A stretch of DNA of 30,323 nt from NCBI GenBank assembly GCA_900546325.1, contig URCR01000036.1, forward strand, positions 1-30,323, read 5' to 3'. Below are positions 15,645 to 22,757 of this stretch, piece after piece. Numbering within the stretch: the stretch's first letter is position 1; each line of letters starts with the position of its first letter. Position numbers and translations under genes: made by a program. This DNA is from an uncultured Lachnospiraceae bacterium (GTDB lineage: Bacteria; Bacillota; Clostridia; Lachnospirales; Lachnospiraceae). The notes beneath the pieces were generated by a model. That model made no database searches. It saw only the letters and a program-made list of their open reading frames with translations, and was not told the origin of the DNA.

Positions 15645-17249
15645 ATGGAACTTACAAATTGGGTATTTAAGGTCAACGGAGCAGAAAAAAATATTAAAAT
15701 CCCGCATACATGGAGTGTGGAACCTGATACAGAAGAATACTTGGGGAAAGCGGTTTACCACACACATACTTATATTGATCAGATCTATGCAGAAAAACGT
15801 ATACTGCTCTGTTTTAAAGCAGTATATCACAGTGCAGAGGTATACATAAACGGTAAGTTTGCCGGTGGGCAGAAAGGGAAAGGTTTTCTTCCGTTTGAAG
15901 TAGATATTACTGATAAAGTGGCACTGGGTTCAGAGAACGAAATAGAAGTAATTGTAGACAATAGTTACCAGGAGGATATGCTTCCGAGGATGGATAGTTT
16001 TGATTGGGCTTGTGACGGAGGAATCATACGCGGCGTTTTTTTGAAGATTCAGAATCAGAATAGTCTTGAATGTGTAAGGGTGCAGGCTTATGCAGAGATT
16101 CTGGATGATACGCATTCCAATGGAGCCTTAAAAATCCGTTGGAATGGACTGGATGTAAAACCGGAAGAAAATGTGAATGTTGAAATAATGGATTATCAAA
16201 GCGGAGGTGTTGTTTTCAGTGAAGATGTAGATGTCTGCGGAGAAATGACGGAACTTATAGTAGAAAATGTACGATTGTGGAGCACTCAATTTCCTCAGCT
16301 TTACATAGTGCGCCTTGCATATGGAGAGGAAGTTGTCCGTATAAGAGTCGGTTTTAGAACGATTGAAGTGAAGAACGGACAGATATTCCTCAACGGGCAG
16401 AAAATTTATTTGAAAGGATGCGAGTGGATGCCGGGTTCCCATCCTGACTATGGGATGGCTGAACCGTTAGAACACAGTATTTTTCGTTTAAGGCAGCTTA
16501 AAGAGAGCGGATGTAATTTTACACGTTTTCACTGGCAGCAGGCGGATGAGGTTTTCGATTGGTGTGATGAAAATGGATTGATGGTGCAGGAAGAAATTCC
16601 ATACTGGCAGACACCTGACACACCGCTGGAAAATACAAAAATTCTTGCAAAAGAGCAAGCTGATATTATGGTATCGGCCCACGGGCACCATCCGTCTATT
16701 GTTTGTTGGGGGTGTGGAAATGAATTACATGAAGCAACGGAACCTGGAACTATACAATATGTAGAAGAAATGAAACAATATTTTAAAATGCAGGATATGA
16801 CCAGACTTGTAAATTATGTGTCATATACGTTGGGGTTGGAAGAAAACCTGCACAAAGATGATGCAACTTTATATGGTGACATTGCAATGTGGAACGACTA
16901 TCTTGGTTTATGGCATCAATGTTCAGAGCCGATTTGTGAAAGAATTCAAGAAGTTGCAAAAAAATGTAAGGATATCCCCCTTGTTATCTCGGAATTCGGA
17001 TTATGTGAACCAAAGCTGAAAGGCGGCGATGAGAGACGGTGCAGAATCTTGAAAGAACGTATTGAAACTTATATAAAAACACCTCAGATTGCAGGATGGA
17101 TATGGTTCTCACTGAATGATTATCGCACATGTATGGGTGAGGCAGGGCAAGGAAGATTTAGACGTCGTATTCATGGCTCAACAGATCTGTATGGAAATAC
17201 TAAACCATCTTATGAGGAACTGTACAAACTTCATCAGAGAGAAAAATAA
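15645..17249 (+). CDS. Glycoside hydrolase family 2 enzyme, compact form
   Basis: A 534-aa cytoplasmic GH2 enzyme with jelly-roll (about 25-160), Ig-like (about 165-255) and TIM-barrel domains. Acid/base Glu is E360 in CWGCGNE and nucleophile E450 in VISEFG. It lacks the C-terminal domains of LacZ and is shorter than E. coli beta-glucuronidase (603 aa). The Asn-x-Lys pair that marks beta-glucuronidases is not visible at the expected place (RRRIHGSTDLYG instead), so I leave the substrate open. The start is odd: GGAGG (15621-15625) is ideally placed for an ATG at 15634, but that frame is shifted by one base, while the in-frame ATG at 15645 is 19 bases away. One extra A in the run at 15656-15658 would join them into MVQKWNLQNWVFK. 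The protein is otherwise intact. Confidence 0.88.
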   Translation: MELTNWVFKVNGAEKNIKIPHTWSVEPDTEEYLGKAVYHTHTYIDQIYAEKRILLCFKAVYHSAEVYINGKFAGGQKGKGFLPFEVDITDKVALGSENEIEVIVDNSYQEDMLPRMDSFDWACDGGIIRGVFLKIQNQNSLECVRVQAYAEILDDTHSNGALKIRWNGLDVKPEENVNVEIMDYQSGGVVFSEDVDVCGEMTELIVENVRLWSTQFPQLYIVRLAYGEEVVRIRVGFRTIEVKNGQIFLNGQKIYLKGCEWMPGSHPDYGMAEPLEHSIFRLRQLKESGCNFTRFHWQQADEVFDWCDENGLMVQEEIPYWQTPDTPLENTKILAKEQADIMVSAHGHHPSIVCWGCGNELHEATEPGTIQYVEEMKQYFKMQDMTRLVNYVSYTLGLEENLHKDDATLYGDIAMWNDYLGLWHQCSEPICERIQEVAKKCKDIPLVISEFGLCEPKLKGGDERRCRILKERIETYIKTPQIAGWIWFSLNDYRTCMGEAGQGRFRRRIHGSTDLYGNTKPSYEELYKLHQREK

Positions 17250-17283
17250 TTCTTTAAGAAAATATCTGATTTACAGTAGGAAG

Positions 17284-17309
17284 AGAGCAGCTCGAAAAAG
17301 AGCTGCTCT
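17284..17309 (+). other. Perfect hairpin between GH2 and uridine phosphorylase genes
   Basis: AGAGCAGCTC (17284-17293) pairs perfectly with GAGCTGCTCT (17300-17309) around a GAAAAA loop. No T-run follows, so it is not a standard terminator. It may stabilise the upstream message or separate expression of the two genes. Confidence 0.6.
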
Positions 17310-17365
17310 GAATATAAATGAAAGCTAAAAGGTTAAAAAACGTGCAAAAAGAGAGGTAAGGCGAT

Positions 17366-18142
17366 ATGAAGAATTATTCAGAAGATGCGAGTAGGCAGTA
17401 TCACATTCAGGTAGCTGAAGGCGAGGTCGGACGCTACGTGATCATGCCGGGCGATCCAAAGAGGTGCGCGAAGATCGCAAAATATTTTGACGATCCTGTA
17501 CTCGTAGCGGATAACAGAGAATATGTGACATACACAGGGACATTAGATGGGGTGAAGATCAGCGTGACATCAACAGGAATTGGTGGTCCGTCTGCTTCCA
17601 TTGCAATGGAGGAGCTCTACCGCTGTGGAGCGGATACATTTATTCGCATAGGGACGTGCGGAGGAATGCAGCTTGATGTGAAGAGTGGAGACGTGGTAAT
17701 CGCGACGGGGGCAATCCGTATGGAAGGAACGAGTAAAGAGTATGCACCGATCGAATTCCCAGCGATAGCTGATTTGGGTGTGACAAATGCACTCGTGGCG
17801 GCTGCTAAGAAAAAGGGATTTACTTTCCACACAGGTGTCGTGCAGTGTAAGGATGCTTTTTACGGACAGCATGAGCCGGAAACAAAGCCTGTGAGCTACG
17901 AGCTGATGAACAAGTGGGAGGCGTGGAAGAGAATGGGCTGTCTGGCATCTGAGATGGAATCTGCGGCTATGTTTATTGTTGCAAGCCATCTCAAAGTAAG
18001 GGCAGGTTCCTGTTTTCTTGTAGTTGCTAATCAGGAGAGGGAAAAACTTCAAATGGAAAACCCGGTCGTACATGACACAGACATGTCGATACAGGTAGCA
18101 GTCGAGGCGATACGGAATCTGATTAAATCCGATAAACAATGA
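17366..18142 (+). CDS. udp: Uridine phosphorylase
   Basis: A 258-aa cytoplasmic nucleoside phosphorylase that splits uridine with phosphate into uracil and ribose-1-phosphate (pyrimidine salvage). It has the PNP_UDP_1 family marks: MPGDPKRC with the phosphate-binding Arg, STGIGGPSASIAMEEL, RIGTCGGMQ, and the ribose-binding SEMESAAMF. An insertion around residues 160-190 with KDAFYGQHEPE is characteristic of uridine rather than purine phosphorylases. Length is normal. GAGAGGT precedes the ATG at good distance. It lies 116 bases after the GH2 gene in the same direction, with a hairpin between; it may be read through from that operon or have its own promoter, but no clear one is visible. No functional link with the glycosidase is obvious. 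Confidence 0.93.
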   Translation: MKNYSEDASRQYHIQVAEGEVGRYVIMPGDPKRCAKIAKYFDDPVLVADNREYVTYTGTLDGVKISVTSTGIGGPSASIAMEELYRCGADTFIRIGTCGGMQLDVKSGDVVIATGAIRMEGTSKEYAPIEFPAIADLGVTNALVAAAKKKGFTFHTGVVQCKDAFYGQHEPETKPVSYELMNKWEAWKRMGCLASEMESAAMFIVASHLKVRAGSCFLVVANQEREKLQMENPVVHDTDMSIQVAVEAIRNLIKSDKQ

Positions 18143-18162
18143 CGGAAAGATATTATGACAGG

Positions 18163-18232
18163 ACATAGGGAAATGATAGGCGGCTTTTTATTATAGATTG
18201 CGGGCTCTTCGGAGTCCGTTTCCTATGTTTGA
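18163..18232 (+). terminator. Probable terminator of uridine phosphorylase gene
   Basis: CGGGCTC (18201-18207) pairs with GAGTCCG (18212-18218) around a TTCG tetraloop closed by C-G, an especially stable hairpin. Longer flanking arms, ACATAGG (18163-18169) with CCTATGT (18222-18228), can enclose it. T-rich but interrupted sequence follows, so it may be a moderate terminator. Confidence 0.45.
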
Positions 18233-18236
18233 ACAT

Positions 18237-18290
18237 AAAAGTAGAGCGCTGCTCCATAGATGATTACGTATCTATGGGGTAGCGCCCCTT
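18237..18290 (-). terminator. Terminator of the tRNA-Gly transcript
   Basis: On the minus strand, beginning 7 bases past the tRNA, a two-part stem forms: GGGCGCT with AGCGCTC, and above it CCATAGAT with ATCTATGG (18254-18261 with 18270-18277). A run of four T (18240-18237) follows shortly after the stem. Confidence 0.7.
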
Positions 18291-18296
18291 CTGAAA

Positions 18297-18368
18297 AGCA
18301 CGAGACGGGATTCGAACCCGCGACCCTCGCCTTGGCAAGGCGATACTCCACCACTGAGCCACTCGTGC
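18297..18368 (-). tRNA. tRNA-Gly (anticodon GCC)
   Basis: A complete 72-base cloverleaf on the minus strand. Acceptor GCACGAG pairs with CTCGTGC (discriminator T), D-stem is GCTC/GAGT, anticodon stem TCGCC/GGCGA holds loop TTGCCAA with anticodon GCC, and T-arm is GCGGG-TTCGAAT-CCCGT. The 3' CCA is not encoded. It is a single-gene transcript with a near-consensus promoter and its own terminator. No integrated element was seen at its 3' end. Confidence 0.96.
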
Positions 18369-18405
18369 ATTTGTTAAGTTGTTTGTGTTCCCTTGAACAA
18401 TACAT

Positions 18406-18480
18406 ACTATACATGATTAAAAAGGATTTGTCAACAGAAAAATTAAAAAAATTTATTTTTTTTATTTTTTCTGTAATTTA
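18406..18480 (-). promoter_or_regulatory. Strong tRNA promoter with A/T-tract UP element
   Basis: On the minus strand TTGACA (18434-18429) and TATAGT (18411-18406) are 17 bases apart, about 37 bases before the tRNA. Directly upstream (18435-18480) lie long A and T tracts, as expected for an UP element that raises stable-RNA promoter strength. Confidence 0.85.
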
Positions 18481-18483
18481 GCA

Positions 18484-18792
18484 TCAATTATAGACCAGAT
18501 ATTCCCGGAATGGAGCGGACGATGCATCGGATAAGTAGAAGCAAATGTGGTAAATATCCGTATGAAGATCATAATTGATTCTTTTTTGTTCAGAGAGGAT
18601 TGTGTCTTTTAAACGGGCCAGTCTTTGTTCGGAATAATATTCAGGAACGGAGACATGAAGTGTAAGCTCAGAGAGATTACCGGATTCTGAGCGCTGCTGT
18701 CCTACAATATGATAAGCTGGATGAAAATAGTTCCAAATGATTCCCAAAAGAATCAAAAGGAGAAGAAGCCTGAGTAATTTTTTTCTCTTCAA
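18484..18792 (-). CDS. Small membrane-anchored or secreted hypothetical protein
   Basis: A 102-aa protein of no family I recognise. The start is very basic and hydrophobic (MKRKKLLRLLLLLILLGIIW, one helix), followed by about 80 polar residues, so it is probably anchored in the membrane with its C-terminus outside. The start codon is TTG at 18792-18790; AGGGGG lies about 9 bases upstream, and a near-perfect promoter (18845-18816) stands just before it, which together make the gene credible. It ends close to the tRNA promoter region. It is divergent from the small XRE regulator at 18916, so the two may be functionally linked, for example regulator and regulated protein. No Cys for lipidation is seen in the helix. 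Confidence 0.65.
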   Translation of the reverse strand: MKRKKLLRLLLLLILLGIIWNYFHPAYHIVGQQRSESGNLSELTLHVSVPEYYSEQRLARLKDTILSEQKRINYDLHTDIYHICFYLSDASSAPFREYLVYN

Positions 18793-18815
18793 AGATTCAC
18801 ACCCCCTGCATATAT

Positions 18816-18845
18816 ACTATATCTTATAAATAGCACACCTGTCAA
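18816..18845 (-). promoter_or_regulatory. Near-consensus promoter of the small membrane protein gene
   Basis: On the minus strand a perfect TTGACA (18845-18840) and TATAGT (18821-18816) are 18 bases apart. The leader is only about 20 bases. It shares a 120-base divergent region with the XRE gene, whose own -10 may be TATAAT at 18878-18883 without a good -35. Confidence 0.7.
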
Positions 18846-18915
18846 AGCTATATCTTATTTATTTAGCATTACTTGGATATAATAACAGTCAGATAAGTAC
18901 AGGGAGTGAATCGAA

Positions 18916-19173
18916 ATGGAAAATGTAGGATATTTAAAAGTCAAAATTGAAGAGTTACTGAAAGAGAGAAATATTTCTAAAAACAAAATCTGTTTTGATC
19001 TGCGGATACAGAGAACACAGCTGAACCGTTATTGCAAAGGAGATGTGCAGAGGCTGGACGTGAATCTTTTGTGCAGAATCTGTGATTATACAAACTGCAG
19101 GATTCAGGATGTGATCGAATATATTCCAAGGACAGAGACTGTGCCAAAGGAAGATGGGGATGATCTGCCATAG
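18916..19173 (+). CDS. Small XRE-family HTH regulator
   Basis: An 85-aa protein that is almost entirely a Cro/C1-type helix-turn-helix of the short HTH_26 kind. It reads KVKIEELLKERNISKNKICF, with the recognition region RIQRTQLNRYCKGDVQRLDV and the closing helix LLCRICDYTNCRIQDVIEY, plus a short acidic tail. Many Clostridia carry such single-domain regulators. AGGGAG lies about 9 bases before the ATG. It is divergent from the 102-aa membrane protein and followed by a bidirectional terminator, so it is a single-gene unit. The most economical guess is that it controls its own gene and the divergent one; this is inference. Confidence 0.85.
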   Translation: MENVGYLKVKIEELLKERNISKNKICFDLRIQRTQLNRYCKGDVQRLDVNLLCRICDYTNCRIQDVIEYIPRTETVPKEDGDDLP

Positions 19174-19241
19174 AGTGAATCATGGAGCAGAAGGGGAGTC
19201 AAAAATAGAATTGAGAAAGTTTCTCCGGGAAAATTCTCAAT

Positions 19242-19319
19242 AAAAAGAAGGCCGGTACAAAAGCAATGCCAAAAACCAAAAGTTCAGTGACAGTGCTGCA
19301 AGATACCAGCCTTCCTTTT
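19242..19319. terminator. Bidirectional terminator between XRE regulator and symporter genes
   Basis: GAAGGCCGGTA (19247-19257) pairs with TACCAGCCTTC (19304-19314) with one mismatch around a 46-base loop. On minus, five T follow (19246-19242), serving the symporter gene; on plus, CTTTTGTT follows. A second hairpin, ATTGAGAA (19210-19217) with TTCTCAAT (19234-19241), lies next to it and is followed on minus by a T-run, so the pair may act in series. Confidence 0.65.
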
Positions 19320-19349
19320 GTTACTCAGGAAATTCCTTCGGAACAGATA

Positions 19350-20756
19350 TTATTTCCATTCATCCGTGTCGGACAGGTGGATATTGGAAGCTTTAAAGAC
19401 AGGGTCTTTGCCCTGTTTTTTTTGTGCACGGTAATCATCAAGGACACGGAAAGCGATATTTCCAAGAAGAAGAATCGCAAAAATATTGACGAGTGCCATA
19501 AGTCCCATCAGAACATCGGCGAGGTTCCAAACGGTTGAGAAGTTTGCCTGCGCACCAAAAAAGATGGCAATCAGGCAGGTGATGCGGAATACGTTCAGAA
19601 GAAGCGGACTGTTTTTGATAAACAGAATATTTGCTTCGGCATAATAGTAGTTTCCGACGAGGCTTGTGAATGCGAAAGCAAAAATGGAGAATGTAATAAA
19701 ATGGATTCCCCATGTTCCGATACTGCTTTGAAGTGCTGCCTGTACATATGGGATGCCGTCAAGTGTTCCCGGCACTCCTTTGACGTTAGAAAGCAGCAGA
19801 ATGAATGCGGTTGTTGTGCAGATCAGAAGTGTGTCGATAAACACAGATAAGATCTGTACAAGCCCCTGCTTGACCGGGTGTGAGACGGAGGCAGAAGCAG
19901 ATGCGTTTGGTGCACTTCCCATACCGGCTTCATTTGAGAACAGACCGCGCTTAATACCGATCAATACAGTGCTGCCTGCAAATCCTCCGAGGATGGACTG
20001 GATGTCAAAGGCTCCGGCAAGGATCGACCGAAACATTTCCGGAACGGCAGACAGATTTGTCACAGTCACATAGAGCCCTACAAGAATATAGATTCCTGCC
20101 ATGATCGGGACGAGTACGGAAGTAATGAAGCTGATCCGGTGAACTCCTCCGAAAATAACGACTGCCGTAAGCAGAGCAAGAATGACTCCGACAACTGCCG
20201 GGAGCATTGTATCAGAATAGTCCTTGACATAATATTCCAGGGAGGAGGAAATATTATAAGCCTGCAGTCCGTTAAATCCGTAGGCAAAGCAGCAGATCAG
20301 AAGAATAGAAAAAAGGACACCAAGCCAGCGCTTTTTTAGTGCGCGCTCAATGTAATAGGAAGGACCTCCGCGGAAAGAATCCCCATCCTTCACTTTATAT
20401 ACCTGAGCAAGTGTACTTTCTACAAAGGCGGAAGCGCCGCCGATCACTGCCATGACCCACATCCAGAAAATTGCCCCGGGTCCGCCTGCTGCCAGCGCAG
20501 TTGCAATTCCGGCGATATTTCCGGTTCCGACTCTGGAAGCGGTGGAAATCATAAGTGCCTGAAAAGAAGAAACCGGCTTTTCGGAAGTATTTTCTTCCTC
20601 GGAAGACTTTTCCTTCAGTGCGAGAAAAGCATCTTTTAGAAGTGTGATCTGGACAAACCGTGTCCGGATCGTAAAATAAATTCCAGATCCTACCAATAAA
20701 AAGATCAGAATATAGCTGTACAGAAAATCATTTACATGTGATAAAAAATTGTTCAT
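19350..20756 (-). CDS. Sodium:alanine/glycine symporter (AGCS family)
   Basis: An inner-membrane Na+-coupled amino-acid importer of 468 aa with about 11 hydrophobic helices. Family marks are RVGTGNIAGIATALAAGGPG followed by FWMWVMAVIGGASAFVEST, and the GLFSNEAGMGSAPNAS loop; these form the substrate and sodium sites in this family. I start at 20756 rather than at an ATG two codons earlier (20762), because that codon touches the ribosome binding site AAGGAG (20768-20763), while 20756 lies 6 bases from it. The C-terminus ends in a short polar tail. It is a single-gene unit with its own promoter, a structured leader, and a terminator at 19242-19319. The amino acid (alanine, glycine or another) cannot be decided here. 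Confidence 0.93.
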   Translation of the reverse strand: MNNFLSHVNDFLYSYILIFLLVGSGIYFTIRTRFVQITLLKDAFLALKEKSSEEENTSEKPVSSFQALMISTASRVGTGNIAGIATALAAGGPGAIFWMWVMAVIGGASAFVESTLAQVYKVKDGDSFRGGPSYYIERALKKRWLGVLFSILLICCFAYGFNGLQAYNISSSLEYYVKDYSDTMLPAVVGVILALLTAVVIFGGVHRISFITSVLVPIMAGIYILVGLYVTVTNLSAVPEMFRSILAGAFDIQSILGGFAGSTVLIGIKRGLFSNEAGMGSAPNASASASVSHPVKQGLVQILSVFIDTLLICTTTAFILLLSNVKGVPGTLDGIPYVQAALQSSIGTWGIHFITFSIFAFAFTSLVGNYYYAEANILFIKNSPLLLNVFRITCLIAIFFGAQANFSTVWNLADVLMGLMALVNIFAILLLGNIAFRVLDDYRAQKKQGKDPVFKASNIHLSDTDEWK

Positions 20757-20775
20757 AGTCATCTCCTTTGTTTCC

Positions 20776-20814
20776 GAATGTCATTCAGTACTGCGTATAA
20801 AAGTATTGACATTC
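20776..20814 (-). promoter_or_regulatory. Perfect inverted repeat in the symporter leader, next to its ribosome binding site
   Basis: GAATGTCA (20776-20783) and TGACATTC (20807-20814) are an exact 8-bp inverted repeat around 23 bases, ending 7 bases before the AAGGAG of the symporter gene. A second hairpin in the same leader is ATTGCT with AGCAAT (20856-20861, 20866-20871). Either could be an operator or an RNA structure acting on translation. Confidence 0.4.
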
Positions 20815-20900
20815 TTTTATAAAATAGCATTTCCAGTAAAAAAATATTTAGTAATATTGCTTTGGAGCAATGATCTGAAAAATAAAAAATACGCTCTAGC

Positions 20901-20929
20901 AGTTTAATATAAAAGTTTTTCAAAGTCAA
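20901..20929 (-). promoter_or_regulatory. Candidate promoter of the AGCS symporter
   Basis: On the minus strand TTGACT (20929-20924) and TAAACT (20906-20901) are 17 bases apart, giving a leader of about 140 bases that contains two hairpins. The -10 is only four of six to consensus. Confidence 0.35.
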
Positions 20930-20982
20930 TAAAAGAATCGGAATCAGAGGGAAAAAGAAAACGGAGAAAGTGGCGGAAGGAC

Positions 20983-21011
20983 TTGCACGGAGGTACCGGA
21001 TATGTTAGAAT
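20983..21011 (+). promoter_or_regulatory. Candidate promoter of the riboswitch-folT unit
   Basis: TTGCAC (20983-20988) and TAGAAT (21006-21011) are 17 bases apart, with TGT just before the -10 (extended -10). Transcription would start near 21018, about 18 bases before the riboswitch, which is the expected distance. Confidence 0.5.
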
Positions 21012-21035
21012 TGGAGCGGAAATAAATATAGAAAA

Positions 21036-21138
21036 AGCAGAGTAGAGATGTGTGCGTTAAGTGCCAGACGGACGGGGAGTTGCCGGCTGGACGAAGAGCA
21101 GAAGCATGCTTGCGGTACATATTTCGCATCCCGCTGCT
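21036..21138 (+). promoter_or_regulatory. Tetrahydrofolate (THF) riboswitch
   Basis: The sequence fits the THF riboswitch in both conserved bases and pairing. Conserved blocks seen are AGAGTAG, GTGCGTTAAGTG, GACGAA, GCGGT and CGCATCCCGC. Pairings: P1 AGCAG (21036-21040) with CTGCT (21134-21138); P2 ATGTGT with ACATAT; P3 GCCAG...CGG with CCG...CTGG; a further arm AGCA with TGCT. It lies just upstream of the folate transporter gene, the classic location, and lets the cell lower folate import when THF is plentiful. This segment is also open in the reading frame of folT, which makes gene callers start that gene too early. Confidence 0.92.
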
Positions 21139-21141
21139 GCA

Positions 21142-21203
21142 CATAGAAATGATATGTGAATACCTTCTATGCGTGGCTTCAGGACTACTGCAAAGGAGGT
21201 ATT
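21142..21203 (+). promoter_or_regulatory. Expression platform of the THF riboswitch (anti-ribosome-binding-site switch)
   Basis: AATACCTTC (21159-21167) can pair over 9 bases (one G-U) with GGAGGTATT (21195-21203), hiding the folT ribosome binding site. The same TTC belongs to an alternative hairpin, CATAGAA (21142-21148) with TTCTATG (21165-21171). The two structures exclude each other, so control is probably at translation. Which one THF favours is not readable from the sequence. Confidence 0.55.
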
Positions 21204-21208
21204 TTTTT

Positions 21209-21766
21209 ATGAGACAAATGAAACAACAGTTTGTAGACTCCTGGCATGAGTTAAGACACTTGAAGACGGTCGTTGTGACAGCGATGCTGATTGCAGTCGG
21301 AATTATCCTTGGGTATTTTTCCATCACGCTGACTCCGTATCTGAGGATCGGATTTTCATTTATTGCAAATGAGCTGACGGCGCTTCTATTTGGACCGGTG
21401 GTCGGTGGTGTTATGGGCGGAATTGCAGATATTATCAAATATCTGATCAAGCCGGAAGGTCCGTATTTCTTTGGATTTACACTGAGCGCAATCTTAGGCC
21501 CGGTCATCTATGGAATCATGCTGTATAAGAAACCGGTGAGTTTCCCGCGGATTCTCGCGGCGAAAGTGATCGTTGCAGTTTTCGTAAATCTTCTTCTCGG
21601 AACCTACTGGCTGTCCATGCTTTATGGAAAAGGATTTCTTGTGCTGCTTCCGGCGAGGGCGCTTAAGCAGGTGTGTTCGGTCCCGGTAGAATCGGTATTA
21701 TTTTATCTTATTGTAAAAACACTGGGGAAAGCACACTTTTTCTCAGAAGTCCGGGCAAAGCATTAG
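21209..21766 (+). CDS. folT: Folate-specific ECF transporter S component
   Basis: A 185-aa integral membrane protein, the folate-binding subunit of an energy-coupling-factor transporter. About six hydrophobic helices are visible, with family features TAMLIAVGIILGYFSI, RIGFSFIANELTALLFGPVV, the Gly-rich GGVMGGIADIIKYLIKPEGP, and GTYWLSMLYGKG. It needs the shared EcfA/EcfA'/EcfT module, not in this window. The true start is 21209, with CAAAGGAGG about 9 bases upstream; an opening from 21050 would place the riboswitch inside the protein. The THF riboswitch directly upstream strongly supports folate as the substrate, as do thyA and folA downstream. It ends in its own terminator. Confidence 0.93.
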   Translation: MRQMKQQFVDSWHELRHLKTVVVTAMLIAVGIILGYFSITLTPYLRIGFSFIANELTALLFGPVVGGVMGGIADIIKYLIKPEGPYFFGFTLSAILGPVIYGIMLYKKPVSFPRILAAKVIVAVFVNLLLGTYWLSMLYGKGFLVLLPARALKQVCSVPVESVLFYLIVKTLGKAHFFSEVRAKH

Positions 21767-21789
21767 TATACAGTCCAAAAAAGCAGTGT

Positions 21790-21838
21790 GAAAAGGCAGT
21801 TAGTCGTGATTTTTTACCGGCTGGCTGCTTTTCTTATT
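21790..21838 (+). terminator. Terminator of folT
   Basis: GAAAAG (21790-21795) with CTTTTC (21828-21833), then after one bulged G, CAGTTAGTCG (21797-21806) with CGGCTGGCTG (21818-21827, three G-U pairs), form a long stem followed by T-rich sequence. The bases from here to 22033 hold only a small hairpin (GTTCT/AGAAC near 21880) and no recognisable promoter. Confidence 0.65.
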
Positions 21839-22033
21839 GCATAGACTACATAGAAAATTCCTGCGGACTTTTTTGAAAGTTCTGCATAGAACGGAAAAAG
21901 AGCACTTCCGGACGGAGAAGAAATCTGTCGGAGAGGGGATAAAATCGAGAAAAAGAATAGAAACTAAAAAGGATATCAGGCGGCAGGATGTGGGGGAACT
22001 GTAAGAGAGTGTATCAGGGAATGGATGTGAGGA

Positions 22034-22654
22034 ATGATGGAAACGGAAGTGGTGCGGTACCTGCTGAGGCAGGAGAAAGGAAAACGTGCAGTGCTCGCGC
22101 GGCTGGTACTGTACTGTGCGCCGTTTTTAAAACGGCTGAAGATTTCAGCGATGATCTGGATGCCGGAAGTGCTTTCAGAGGAGCTGGAGAGTCTTGTAAA
22201 CGAGATGGGCGTTTTCTGTGAGAGACTGGATCGAAAGCGCGGAGAAGTACTGATCTTTCTTTATCGGGAAGAGGAGCTTAGCCGGTATCTGATGCGGGCA
22301 AAGCAGGAAGCGTTCCTTCTGAACTGTGGTTATCGAAGGGGGAGTCTGCAAGAGAAAATCAGACAATTTGCAGAGCGGATTTCCAGGGAAAAAGAGAAGG
22401 GGACATTTCCACAGGAGGCGGGGATTTTTCTCGGATATCCGTTTGAGGATGTGGAAGGATTTGCCGGAAACTCCGGAAAAGAATGCGTGCTGTCCGGTTA
22501 CTGGAAAGTCTATGGACACAGAGTGGAAAAGGAAATGCTGTTTGCCCTCTATGATCAAATGAAGGTGTGGGCGGTGAATGAATTTCTCGCAGGGAAAACG
22601 GCGGGAGAGATCTGCCGTGAAAGAACAAGGCAGAAAGTGTTGGATTTCGATTAA
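22034..22654 (+). CDS. DUF3793 family protein
   Basis: A 206-aa soluble protein matching DUF3793, a family of unknown function frequent in Lachnospiraceae and other Clostridia. The clearest marks are the C-terminal ILFGYPLEDV-like GIFLGYPFEDVEGFAGNSGK and CVLSGYWKVYG, followed by a basic helix. The conserved N-terminal part has VLARLVLYCAPFLKRLK. Two adjacent ATG codons (22034 and 22037) follow GAGGA; the second is better spaced, so the protein may be one residue shorter. It lies between folT and thyA, all in the same direction; a role in folate or nucleotide metabolism is possible but supported only by position. No catalytic motif is evident. Confidence 0.82.
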   Translation: MMETEVVRYLLRQEKGKRAVLARLVLYCAPFLKRLKISAMIWMPEVLSEELESLVNEMGVFCERLDRKRGEVLIFLYREEELSRYLMRAKQEAFLLNCGYRRGSLQEKIRQFAERISREKEKGTFPQEAGIFLGYPFEDVEGFAGNSGKECVLSGYWKVYGHRVEKEMLFALYDQMKVWAVNEFLAGKTAGEICRERTRQKVLDFD

Positions 22655-22668
22655 ATTCATGTTACAAT
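22640..22668 (+). promoter_or_regulatory. Promoter of thyA-folA
   Basis: TTGGAT (22640-22645) and TACAAT (22663-22668) are 17 bases apart, with TGT before the -10 (extended -10). The -35 lies inside the end of the DUF3793 gene. A small leader hairpin, TCTGGA with TCCAGA around GAAAAAT, follows at about 22680-22700. Confidence 0.55.
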
Positions 22669-22757
22669 ACGAGGGAAGTTCTGGAGAAAAATTCCAGACG
22701 CTAAAGTGAGAAATAGATTCAGAAATAGAAGACAAAGAGAAAGAAGAAGGTGGAAAT

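Noticed and set aside
18223..18414. 63-codon minus-strand frame containing SGSVVEYRLAKARVAGSNP
   Set aside because: This is the well-known false translation of a tRNA gene; the tRNA-Gly covers it.
21050..21208. N-terminal extension of FolT
   Set aside because: It would translate the THF riboswitch; the ribosome binding site and family alignment place the start at 21209.
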